Origin: Lachnospiraceae bacterium
GTDB taxonomy: Bacteria > Bacillota > Clostridia > Lachnospirales > Lachnospiraceae
Direction of reading: 5' to 3'
Length of the DNA stretch: 64,000 nt
Assembly (NCBI GenBank): GCA_016294075.1
Contig: JAEDCQ010000002.1
Coordinates: 310,001-374,000, forward strand
The position numbers and the translations under genes were made by a program. This document shows positions 34,952 to 42,512 of this stretch, piece after piece. Every line of letters begins with the position of its first letter. Positions within the stretch are counted from its first letter, which is position 1. Under the pieces are notes generated by a model that did not search any database, had not been told where the DNA came from, and saw only the letters and a list, made by a program, of their open reading frames with translations.

Positions 34952-36877
34952 ATGAAGGACGGATTCATACGGTGCGCGGCAGCGGGCATTAAAATAGAAG
35001 TAGCAAACCCTGCTCATAATGCAGAGGTTATCATACAAAAAGCAAAGGAATGTGCAGATAACGGAGCGAAGGTAATTGTATTTCCGGAGCTTGCATTATC
35101 GGGTTATACCTGTGGGGACCTTTTTTTACAGGAGAAGCTGATTGCAGGCTGCAGGGAAGCATTAATAAAAATAGTAGATTTTTCCCGTTCTGCAGATGCC
35201 ATTCTTTTTGTCGGTTTTCCGTTTGAGTATCGCGGCAAATTATATAATACAGCGGCGGTTATTTCGGCAGGAAGACTGTTAGGGCTTGTTCCTAAAACAA
35301 ATCTGCCAAATTATAATGAATTTTATGAGCTGCGTCATTTCACACCGGGACCCAAGGAAGCCTGTGAAGTTATGCTAAACGGAAAAGCCGTCCTATTTGG
35401 TACAAATCTGTTGTTTGAAACAGAGGGTGGATTGGTTTTGGGCTGTGAAATCTGCGAGGACTTATGGGCACCTATAAATCCCGGCACATCACATGCGCTT
35501 GCGGGAGCAAATATTCTTGTGAATTTGAGCGCTTCCAATGAGGTAATAGGAAAAAGCGCATACCGTAAACAACTGGTGGCTTCTACAAGTGCCAGATTAT
35601 TGTGCGGATATGTGTATGCAAGTGCCGGAGAAGGGGAGTCCACACAGGATATTGTATTTGGAGGACATCATCTGATTGCGGAAAACGGTACGCTTTTAAA
35701 GGAAGCAAGACGTTTTTCAAATGAAACCGTATATGGTGAAATAGATATCAAAAGGCTCCAAAGTGAACGCAGAAGAACGACTTCCTTTGTAACGGAGAGT
35801 ACAAAAGAGTACAGACGTGTACCGTTTTCTTTAAAACGGGAAAATATTCATATCACCCGTACATTTGGGCGTATGCCGTTTGTACCGGAAGATACGGAAA
35901 GAAGAGTGGAAAGATGCGAGGAAATTTTTGCGATTCAGGCAAACGGACTCAAAAAACGTTTGGAGCATACACATTGTAAAAGTGCTGTCATCGGTGTATC
36001 CGGTGGTCTTGACTCCACATTGGCACTGCTGGTGACAGTAAGAGCGTTTGATTTACTTGGGCTTGAACATAAAAATATTCTGGCAGTTACGATGCCATGC
36101 TTCGGAACGACTGACAGAACCTATGAGAATGCCTGCTCATTGGCACGTACCCTTGGATGTACCCTGCGTGAGGTAGATATTAAAAAATCGGTAACACAGC
36201 ATTTTGAGGATATTAATCAGAGTCTTGATAATCATGATGTAACATATGAAAACGGTCAGGCAAGAGAACGCACCCAGGTACTTATGGATATTGCCAATCA
36301 ATGTGGTGGTATGGTTATCGGTACGGGTGACCTGTCTGAGCTTGCACTTGGCTGGGCAACGTATAACGGCGACCATATGTCCATGTATGGGGTGAATGCA
36401 TCCATCCCGAAAACACTTGTGAAGCATCTGGTGCGTTATTATGCGGACATGTGCTGTGAAATAGCCGAAAAGAAAGGTTCGGAATTAAAAAAAGCTCTGG
36501 AAGACGTGCTGGATACACCGGTAAGTCCGGAACTGCTTCCGCCGGTAGATGGTGTCATTTCCCAGAAGACAGAGGATTTGGTCGGACCGTATGAACTGCA
36601 TGATTTCTTTTTGTACTATATGTTGCGCTGCGGATTTCCGCCTGCAAAGATTTATCGAATTGCAAAGCTTGCATTTGATGGGGTGTATGATTCTGAAACG
36701 ATATTGAAATGGCTGAAAACATTTTACCGCCGGTTCTTCTTGCAGCAGTTTAAACGCTCCTGTCTGCCCGACGGCCCAAAGGTAGGAAGCGTTGCGGTAT
36801 CCCCAAGAGGAGATTTGCGAATGCCGTCCGATGCGTCAGCGTCTATCTGGCTTGAGGAAATAGAAACATTGCATTAA
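34952..36877 (+). CDS. nadE: glutamine-dependent NAD+ synthetase
   Basis: A 641-residue enzyme making NAD+ from nicotinate adenine dinucleotide, ATP and glutamine. Seen: an N-terminal nitrilase-type glutaminase domain with Glu46 (FPELALSGY), Lys115 (PKTNLPNY) and Cys168 (GCEICEDLW), and a C-terminal synthetase with the P-loop GVSGGLDSTLALLV near residue 350 and GTGDLSELALGWATYNGDHM. Full length with all catalytic residues. The gap to hslO is 57 bases and the ribosome site AAAGG is distant, so the start is slightly uncertain. Confidence 0.96.
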   Translation: MKDGFIRCAAAGIKIEVANPAHNAEVIIQKAKECADNGAKVIVFPELALSGYTCGDLFLQEKLIAGCREALIKIVDFSRSADAILFVGFPFEYRGKLYNTAAVISAGRLLGLVPKTNLPNYNEFYELRHFTPGPKEACEVMLNGKAVLFGTNLLFETEGGLVLGCEICEDLWAPINPGTSHALAGANILVNLSASNEVIGKSAYRKQLVASTSARLLCGYVYASAGEGESTQDIVFGGHHLIAENGTLLKEARRFSNETVYGEIDIKRLQSERRRTTSFVTESTKEYRRVPFSLKRENIHITRTFGRMPFVPEDTERRVERCEEIFAIQANGLKKRLEHTHCKSAVIGVSGGLDSTLALLVTVRAFDLLGLEHKNILAVTMPCFGTTDRTYENACSLARTLGCTLREVDIKKSVTQHFEDINQSLDNHDVTYENGQARERTQVLMDIANQCGGMVIGTGDLSELALGWATYNGDHMSMYGVNASIPKTLVKHLVRYYADMCCEIAEKKGSELKKALEDVLDTPVSPELLPPVDGVISQKTEDLVGPYELHDFFLYYMLRCGFPPAKIYRIAKLAFDGVYDSETILKWLKTFYRRFFLQQFKRSCLPDGPKVGSVAVSPRGDLRMPSDASASIWLEEIETLH

Positions 36878-36884
36878 TAAAAAC

Positions 36885-36923
36885 AGAGCAGGTTTTATGA
36901 TGAATAATCAAAAAACCTGCTCT
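36885..36923 (-). terminator. hairpin terminator between nadE and the convergent FMN_bind-like gene
   Basis: AGAGCAGGTTTT (36885-36896) pairs perfectly over 12 bases with AAAACCTGCTCT (36912-36923). Read on the minus strand it is followed by GTTTTTATT, a good T-run; in the + direction the run is poor. Confidence 0.7.
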
Positions 36924-36931
36924 TATTGCGG

Positions 36932-37387
36932 TTATTCTGTTTTTTCGGTGATTTTTGCCTGATTCAGTGAAGAAGTAATGGCATTTAACAGAACGGTAGA
37001 GGTATATAGGTTATCGGATGAATACTCAATACCTTCAATAGACTGCAGCTCTAATATCTGGGAGGACAGTTCTTCCAAAGCAGGCTCCATTAAAGGATAC
37101 ATAACACTGACGGTTTCATCCATATTCTGTAACTCAATAGAAAGAATGGCAGTCTCATCTACGGTAACGGCAAGCTCCACGTTACTGCCATTTAAAACCA
37201 TAGCGGTGGTATATGTGCCGGGAACGTAGATGGCGGAAGGGTCCTGTGGTGCTAAGGCGCTTGAATCATCCTTTTTTTTCAGTGTGATTACTAACAAAAT
37301 GATTGCTAATATTCCGAGGGCAAGGAAAATGCCTGCACAGATAAGCTCTTTCATTTTTAAAATTACTATTTTTGTTTTTCCGCTCAT
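36932..37387 (-). CDS. membrane-anchored protein with degenerate FMN_bind-like domain
   Basis: A 151-residue protein with one transmembrane helix at about 15-35 and an outer domain. YVPGTYTTAMVLNGSNVELA and VTVDETAILSIELQN, then a C-terminal STVLLNAITSSLNQA, follow the order of FMN_bind domains (PGTY...V.V.V...I, ending SGATxTSxAI). The flavin-attachment motif SGAT is replaced by SSDNLYTST, so covalent FMN attachment is unlikely. GGAG stands 8 bases before the ATG. Function unknown; it is divergent from glnA and convergent with nadE. Confidence 0.7.
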   Translation of the reverse strand: MSGKTKIVILKMKELICAGIFLALGILAIILLVITLKKKDDSSALAPQDPSAIYVPGTYTTAMVLNGSNVELAVTVDETAILSIELQNMDETVSVMYPLMEPALEELSSQILELQSIEGIEYSSDNLYTSTVLLNAITSSLNQAKITEKTE

Positions 37388-37463
37388 ATCGTTTGCTCCG
37401 TAAACATTTATACATCATACGCTTAAAATAAAGAAAGTATTCCGGAATATGTGATTTAAAGGA

Positions 37464-37493
37464 TTGACAAGTAACTTTTATCAATAGTATAGT
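37464..37493 (+). promoter_or_regulatory. sigma-A promoter for glnA
   Basis: A perfect TTGACA (37464-37469) and TATAGT (37488-37493) are 18 bases apart. The predicted start at about 37500 is only about 10 bases before the leader hairpin. Confidence 0.7.
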
Positions 37494-37508
37494 AAGAAAA
37501 GGACAAAG

Positions 37509-37542
37509 GAGTTCGGCAAAAGGGCGGACTCTCTTTTTTTTT
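37509..37542 (+). terminator. leader terminator (attenuator) upstream of glnA
   Basis: GAGTTCG (37509-37515) pairs with CGGACTC (37525-37531), one pair being G-T, followed by nine Ts (37534-37542). It lies between the promoter and the glnA start, so unregulated transcripts should stop before the gene. An alternative fold with a bulged G gives a 6-base loop AAAAGG; ANTAR target hairpins also have 6-base loops, but the typical G at loop position 4 is absent. An ANTAR gene follows glnA. Confidence 0.7.
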
Positions 37543-37583
37543 AAACGGTTGAAAAGTGAAGAATGGAAAAAAAGGAGCAGGGA

Positions 37584-38888
37584 ATGAATAAGTATAGCAG
37601 AGATGATATTATCGAGATGGCACAGGAAGAAGATGTTGAATTTATCCGTTTACAGTTTACGGATGTACTCGGCAAGTTAAAAAATGTGGCGGTAACGTAC
37701 AGCCAGTTAGAAAAAGTTTTGGACAACAGATGTGTTTTTGATGCTGCAAGCATTGACGGGCTGGTAAAGGCGAAGCAGCCCCAGATGCGTCTGTTTCCGG
37801 ATTTAAATACGTTTGCTATTTTTCCATGGAGACCACAGCAGGGGAAGGTTGCAAGATTATTTTGTGATTTACATACTCCTGAGGGAGAGGCATTTGAGGG
37901 AGACCCGCGCTATGTGTTAAAAAAGGCTATTTTGGAGTCTCAGAAAATGGGCTATACCTTTGAGGTCGGACCGGAATGCGAATTTTTCTTATTTAATACG
38001 GATGAAAATACCCTGCCGACTACAATGACACATGAGCAGGCAGGATATTTTGACTGTGGACCGATGGATTTTGGAGAAAATGCCAGACGTGATATTGTGT
38101 TAACGCTTGAGGATATGGGTTTTGTAATTGAATCCTCGCACCATGAAAAGGCACCGGCACAGCACGAGATTGATTTTAAATATGACGAAGCTTTAACTGC
38201 TGCGGACAATATTATGACATTTAAGCTTGCGGTTAAAATGGTAGCAAAGCGTCACGGACTTCATGCGACCTTTATGCCAAAACCCAAATACGGTGTAGAC
38301 GGTTCCGGCATGCATATTAATATGTCGTTATTCAAGGAGGGAAAAAATATCTTTCATGATCCGGACGGAGAATTGGGTCTCAGTAAGGAAGCATATTATT
38401 TTATGGGCGGAATAATGAAGCATATTAAGGCAATCACAGCTATTACCAATCCGCTGGTAAATTCCTATAAACGTCTTGTTCCCGGCTTCTGCGCACCGAC
38501 AAGTGTCGGCTGGAGTACAAACAGTGAGAACAGCCTGTTCCGCATTCCTTGTGAAAAAGGAGAAAATGCAAGAATTGAGCTGAGAAGTCCCGACCCGTCG
38601 GCTAATCCGTATCTTGCTCTTGCTGCATGTCTGATGGCAGGTATAAAAGGAATTCAGGAAAAACAGGAGCCGCCAAGAAGTATGGAGCAGCTTAAAGCCG
38701 GCAGGAGCAGATTACTCCCTACTACGCTGAAAGAAGCTATTACGGAATTGGAAAAAGATTCTTTTATTCAGGAGGTTTTAGGAAAAGAGCTTTGTAAAAA
38801 GTATATTGAATTGAAAATGGCAGAATGGCAGGATTATACCTCCCAGGTTACGAATTGGGAGATACAGCAGTATTTAGACCAATACTAG
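37584..38888 (+). CDS. glnA: glutamine synthetase, type I
   Basis: A 434-residue enzyme combining ammonia and glutamate, the main nitrogen assimilation step. Seen: EFIRLQFTDVLGKLKNVAV, the catalytic and metal sites GPECEFFLF and HHEKAPAQHEIDF, HATFMPKPKYGVDGSGMHIN, and PGFCAPTSVGWSTNSENSLF with RIELRSPDPSANPYLALAA. The short length fits the GSI-alpha form of Firmicutes, which is not adenylylated. The ATG at 37584 was chosen because AGGAG stands 6 bases before it; the ATG at 37563 is in frame without a site. The leader terminator and downstream ANTAR regulator suggest control by transcription antitermination. Confidence 0.96.
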   Translation: MNKYSRDDIIEMAQEEDVEFIRLQFTDVLGKLKNVAVTYSQLEKVLDNRCVFDAASIDGLVKAKQPQMRLFPDLNTFAIFPWRPQQGKVARLFCDLHTPEGEAFEGDPRYVLKKAILESQKMGYTFEVGPECEFFLFNTDENTLPTTMTHEQAGYFDCGPMDFGENARRDIVLTLEDMGFVIESSHHEKAPAQHEIDFKYDEALTAADNIMTFKLAVKMVAKRHGLHATFMPKPKYGVDGSGMHINMSLFKEGKNIFHDPDGELGLSKEAYYFMGGIMKHIKAITAITNPLVNSYKRLVPGFCAPTSVGWSTNSENSLFRIPCEKGENARIELRSPDPSANPYLALAACLMAGIKGIQEKQEPPRSMEQLKAGRSRLLPTTLKEAITELEKDSFIQEVLGKELCKKYIELKMAEWQDYTSQVTNWEIQQYLDQY

Positions 38889-38959
38889 AATCAGCTTTTA
38901 CAGAATATATTCTTAGGAAATGGTTTGTAAAACGAGCTTTCTAAAGGAGGTGATGCAGA

Positions 38960-39508
38960 TTGACCAACATTGTAGTTGTTTTTCCAAAGTTGGAAGATGC
39001 AAAAAACTTAAAAAATCTCCTTGTCAGAAACGGATATGATGTTGCTGCGGTCTGTACTACCGGTGCACAGGCAGTTCACTGTGCGGATGGGCTTGTAAAC
39101 GGCATTCTGCTATCGGCATATAAACTGCCGGATATGATGTATTCGGAGTTAAAGGAATATCTTCCGCCGGGTTTCGATATGCTGCTGCTTGCATCCAGAA
39201 ATCATCTGTCAGAATGTGCTGATGTAGTTACACTCCCGATGCCGTTTGCGGTACGGGATTTATTGAATACGATGGATATGATTTCGCAGGCTGTAATGAG
39301 ACGGAAGAAAAAAATGCGTCAGCAGCCGGTACAGAGAAACAATGATGAACGTAAGATAATCAATGAAGCAAAAGCCGTACTGATGGAAAGAAATAATCTG
39401 ACAGAGGATGAAGCACACCGTTACATCCAGAAGTGCAGTATGGATAGCGGAAATAATATGGTTGAGACAGCTCAAATGCTGCTTACAATGGCGGATGCCA
39501 GAATATAA
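38960..39508 (+). CDS. ANTAR-domain RNA-binding regulator with pseudo-receiver
   Basis: A 182-residue protein beginning with TTG behind an almost perfect ribosome site (AAGGAGGTGAT). Residues 1-115 have a receiver-like fold, but the phospho-acceptor aspartate position reads NGILLSAYKLP (Ser52), so it cannot be phosphorylated there. Residues about 127-178 form an ANTAR domain: ERKIINEAKAVLMERNNLTE followed by DEAHRYIQKCS and VETAQMLL. ANTAR proteins bind paired RNA hairpins and prevent termination. A similar NitR/GlnR-type protein next to glnA is known in clostridia. With the glnA leader terminator, it most likely controls glnA. What signal it senses is unclear. Confidence 0.88.
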   Translation: MTNIVVVFPKLEDAKNLKNLLVRNGYDVAAVCTTGAQAVHCADGLVNGILLSAYKLPDMMYSELKEYLPPGFDMLLLASRNHLSECADVVTLPMPFAVRDLLNTMDMISQAVMRRKKKMRQQPVQRNNDERKIINEAKAVLMERNNLTEDEAHRYIQKCSMDSGNNMVETAQMLLTMADARI

Positions 39509-39574
39509 AATGTTAAGAAAGAATGGGCTTGGATAGAAGAGTTACTAATCTAAGAGAATGGGATCGTATAAGAA

Positions 39575-40420
39575 ATGAAAATAAAATTTACAAAAATGCA
39601 GGGTTGTGGAAATGATTATATTTATATAAATGGTTTTACGGAAAAAATTCCACAGGAAAAGAAAGCGGAAATCGTCCGCCGGATTAGCGACAGGCATTTC
39701 GGAATCGGTGGTGATGGGGCAATTTTTATCAATCCCGCGCAGGAAGCGGACTTTGAGATGGAAATGTATAATGCCGACGGAAGCCGTTCGGAAATGTGTG
39801 GTAACGGCATACGGTGTGTCGGAAAATATGTGTATGATTACGGATTAATTGATAAAACAAAATTCAGTGTTGTAAGTGCCGGTAAAATCAAATATCTGGA
39901 GCTTACTGTAGAGAACAAAAAAGCAGTACGGATTAAAGTAAATATGGGAAGCCCTATCCTGCTTCCGAAACAGATTCCGGTTCTTTCGGAAAGTGAAAAG
40001 GTTGTGGATGAGCCGATTACGGTATTGGATAAGGAATATCGGATGACATGTGTTTCTATGGGAAATCCGCATGCAGTTGTATTTGTAGAGAATACATCGG
40101 ACTTTCCTGTTAATGAGGTCGGTCCGTACTTTGAACATCATGAGCGTTTCCCGAACCGGACAAATACCGAGTTTGTACAGATTATAGACCGTAATCATAT
40201 TAAAATGAGAGTATATGAGCGCGGAACCGGTGAAACACTTGCCTGCGGAACAGGATGCTGTGCAAGTGTAGTAGCATGTGTATTAAACAATCTGACGGAT
40301 GCGCTGGTATATGTGGAAGTTTTGGGCGGCGTAATATACATAGAATGGAACAGAGAGGAAAACCAAATTTATATGACAGGACCGGCAGAAACGGTATTTG
40401 AAGGAGAAATCGATGTTTAA
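39575..40420 (+). CDS. dapF: diaminopimelate epimerase
   Basis: A 281-residue enzyme converting LL- to meso-diaminopimelate for lysine and peptidoglycan. Seen: MKIKFTKMQGCGNDYIYIN at the start, Cys75 in MCGNGIRC and Cys224 in ACGTGCCA (the two catalytic cysteines), and RERTNTEF-like NRTNTEFVQI. Full length. It overlaps dapL by 8 bases, so epimerase and aminotransferase are made together. Confidence 0.97.
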   Translation: MKIKFTKMQGCGNDYIYINGFTEKIPQEKKAEIVRRISDRHFGIGGDGAIFINPAQEADFEMEMYNADGSRSEMCGNGIRCVGKYVYDYGLIDKTKFSVVSAGKIKYLELTVENKKAVRIKVNMGSPILLPKQIPVLSESEKVVDEPITVLDKEYRMTCVSMGNPHAVVFVENTSDFPVNEVGPYFEHHERFPNRTNTEFVQIIDRNHIKMRVYERGTGETLACGTGCCASVVACVLNNLTDALVYVEVLGGVIYIEWNREENQIYMTGPAETVFEGEIDV

Positions 40421-41627
40421 AATTAATGACAACTACTTAAGATTACAGGGAAGCTATTTATTTTCCACTGTTGCAAAAAAAACAAATGCTTTTATGGAAA
40501 AAAATCCAGACAGGAAAGTAATTCGTCTCGGTATCGGGGATGTAACGCAGCCGCTTGCGCCCGTTATCATTGATACGCTTCATAAAGCGGTTGAGGAAAT
40601 GGGACATGCAGAGACTTTTCGCGGATATGCGCCGGATTTGGGATATGAGTTCCTGCGTAAAGCGATTGCGGAAAATGATTATCGCAGCAGAGGCTGTGAG
40701 ATAACGGCAGATGAAATTTTTGTTTCGGATGGTGCAAAATCAGATTCGGGAAATATCCAGGAAATTTTCAGTACGGATAATACAATTGCAGTGTGTGATC
40801 CTGTTTATACCGTTTATCTGGATACCAATGTCATGGCAGGCAGGACCGGAGAGTTTGATACAGCAGCAGGCTGCTTTAAAAATGTAATTTATATGCCCTG
40901 TCTGGCAGAAAATAATTTTGTTCCGGAGCTTCCCGGACAGGTGCCGGATATGATTTATCTGTGTTTCCCGAACAATCCGACAGGGGCTGCCATTACAAAA
41001 GAGCGTCTGCAGGAGTGGGTTGATTATGCCAATAAAAACGGCTCTGTGATTATTTATGATGCGGCTTATGAAGCCTATATTACGGAAGAGGATGTGCCGC
41101 ATAGTATTTATGAATGTAAAGGAGCAAGGACATGTGCAATCGAGCTGCACAGCTTCTCTAAAAATGCCGGTTTTACAGGACTCCGTCTTGGATATACGGT
41201 TGTACCGAAGGACTTAATGTGTGGGGATGTATCGCTTCATTCATTATGGGCAAGACGTCACGGCACCAAATTTAACGGGGCACCCTATATTGTCCAGCGT
41301 GCGGGTGAAGCTGTATACAGTGAAGAAGGAAAAAAACAGTTGCAGGAACAGGTGGCATATTACCAAAAAAATGCGAAATATATTTTTGAACACCTCAAAT
41401 CTGCAGGTTATGAGGTTTACGGCGGAGTCAATGCTCCTTATATCTGGCTGAAAGCACCGAATGGCATGACAAGCTGGGAGTTCTTTGATTTCTTATTGGA
41501 AAAAGCAAATGTTGTGGGCACACCCGGCTCCGGATTCGGCAAATGCGGGGAAAACTATTTCCGCCTGACGGCTTTCGGAAGCTTTGAAAATACGGTGGAA
41601 GCAATAAAGAGAATAGAAGCGTTATAA
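40413..41627 (+). CDS. dapL: LL-diaminopimelate aminotransferase
   Basis: A 404-residue PLP enzyme that makes LL-diaminopimelate directly from tetrahydrodipicolinate and glutamate, bypassing the succinylase and acetylase routes. Seen: NDNYLRLQGSYLFSTVAKKT, RLGIGDVTQPL, FVSDGAKSDSGNIQEIF, CFPNNPTGAAIT and HSFSKNAGFTGLRLGYT with the PLP lysine near residue 250. The ATG at 40413 has AAGGAG about 7 bases upstream, within dapF. The pair dapF-dapL defines the lysine route of this organism. Confidence 0.96.
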   Translation: MFKINDNYLRLQGSYLFSTVAKKTNAFMEKNPDRKVIRLGIGDVTQPLAPVIIDTLHKAVEEMGHAETFRGYAPDLGYEFLRKAIAENDYRSRGCEITADEIFVSDGAKSDSGNIQEIFSTDNTIAVCDPVYTVYLDTNVMAGRTGEFDTAAGCFKNVIYMPCLAENNFVPELPGQVPDMIYLCFPNNPTGAAITKERLQEWVDYANKNGSVIIYDAAYEAYITEEDVPHSIYECKGARTCAIELHSFSKNAGFTGLRLGYTVVPKDLMCGDVSLHSLWARRHGTKFNGAPYIVQRAGEAVYSEEGKKQLQEQVAYYQKNAKYIFEHLKSAGYEVYGGVNAPYIWLKAPNGMTSWEFFDFLLEKANVVGTPGSGFGKCGENYFRLTAFGSFENTVEAIKRIEAL

Positions 41628-41628
41628 T

Positions 41629-41669
41629 AAAAAGCGGTTCCCAATCACATGCGAGGGGAACCGCTTTTT
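41629..41669. terminator. bidirectional terminator between dapL and a convergent gene
   Basis: AAAAAGCGGTTCCC (41629-41642) pairs over 14 bases with GGGAACCGCTTTTT (41656-41669). Both directions end in T-runs. Confidence 0.85.
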
Positions 41670-41675
41670 ATCCGA

Positions 41676-42365
41676 TTAAGGACTTTCCAGATAGTCTAAA
41701 AAGGCTAAGGCATTGTCAACATGTTCGGAATTCATGATAATGCAGAAGTATGCCTTGCTGTTTGGAAAGCTTTGTGTTTCCACAAGCTTTGGTGCATTTG
41801 TAATTTCGAGTCCGACCGGCTCCTTTCCTTGAGCGAGATTGTTGGGCGAATCATAGTAAAAGATACGGTCTTTATATTCCTCCATTTCTTCCTCTGAAAA
41901 AACGGTAGAGAGGTCAAGGAGATATCCTCCTTCTGCTAAGGTTTCAAAATAAGTTTCATCGGATATACATACATCCAATACTCCTGCCGATGCCATAACA
42001 AATATTTTTTCCATATTTTGTTCATCATATATACCGGGTGATTCCGGATTGATATAAAAAGAAGAATCCAATAATGCCTCTTCCTTTTTCGGGTTGATAT
42101 TGATAGTCTGTTCAAACCCATCCATAAATTCTTCATTTTCCACATTAGGAAATCCGTTTATAAAAATTACCTGTAAAGCAGTATCTTTTTTTGTGGCAAT
42201 ATTGACAATAAAATTGACAATAAAAATAAGTAGAAATAAAGCAATAGCAGCATGCCATTTATAATAATAAACAAAATATTTGATTTTTCCTTTCAGGCCT
42301 TCTTCTTCCAAAACTTTTCTGCGTTGTTCCAGAATTTCATCATTAACTGAATTTCCTGCCGCCAT
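41676..42365 (-). CDS. single-pass membrane protein of unknown function
   Basis: A 229-residue protein with a charged cytoplasmic N-terminus (EILEQRRKVLEEEGLKGKIK), one transmembrane helix at about 38-58, and an extracellular domain of about 170 residues. That domain has alternating hydrophobic strands and a section (VLDVCISDETYFETLAEGGY) that faintly recalls extracellular solute-binding proteins, but I do not recognise the family. The ATG at 42365 is preceded by GGAAAGGATATACGGT. It is divergent from the GH2 gene and ends at the shared terminator with dapL. Confidence 0.72.
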   Translation of the reverse strand: MAAGNSVNDEILEQRRKVLEEEGLKGKIKYFVYYYKWHAAIALFLLIFIVNFIVNIATKKDTALQVIFINGFPNVENEEFMDGFEQTININPKKEEALLDSSFYINPESPGIYDEQNMEKIFVMASAGVLDVCISDETYFETLAEGGYLLDLSTVFSEEEMEEYKDRIFYYDSPNNLAQGKEPVGLEITNAPKLVETQSFPNSKAYFCIIMNSEHVDNALAFLDYLESP

Positions 42366-42512
42366 ACCGTATATCCTTTCCGTTATTGATTAAAATATAG
42401 ATTGTAATCTTTCTGCTTGTTTAATCTTAAGAGTTTGTGGGAAGACTGTCAACGAAAGGAATCTAAATCTATATAAAATTTTTATAAAAAACATATTTTT
42501 CGGAGGCTTGAA

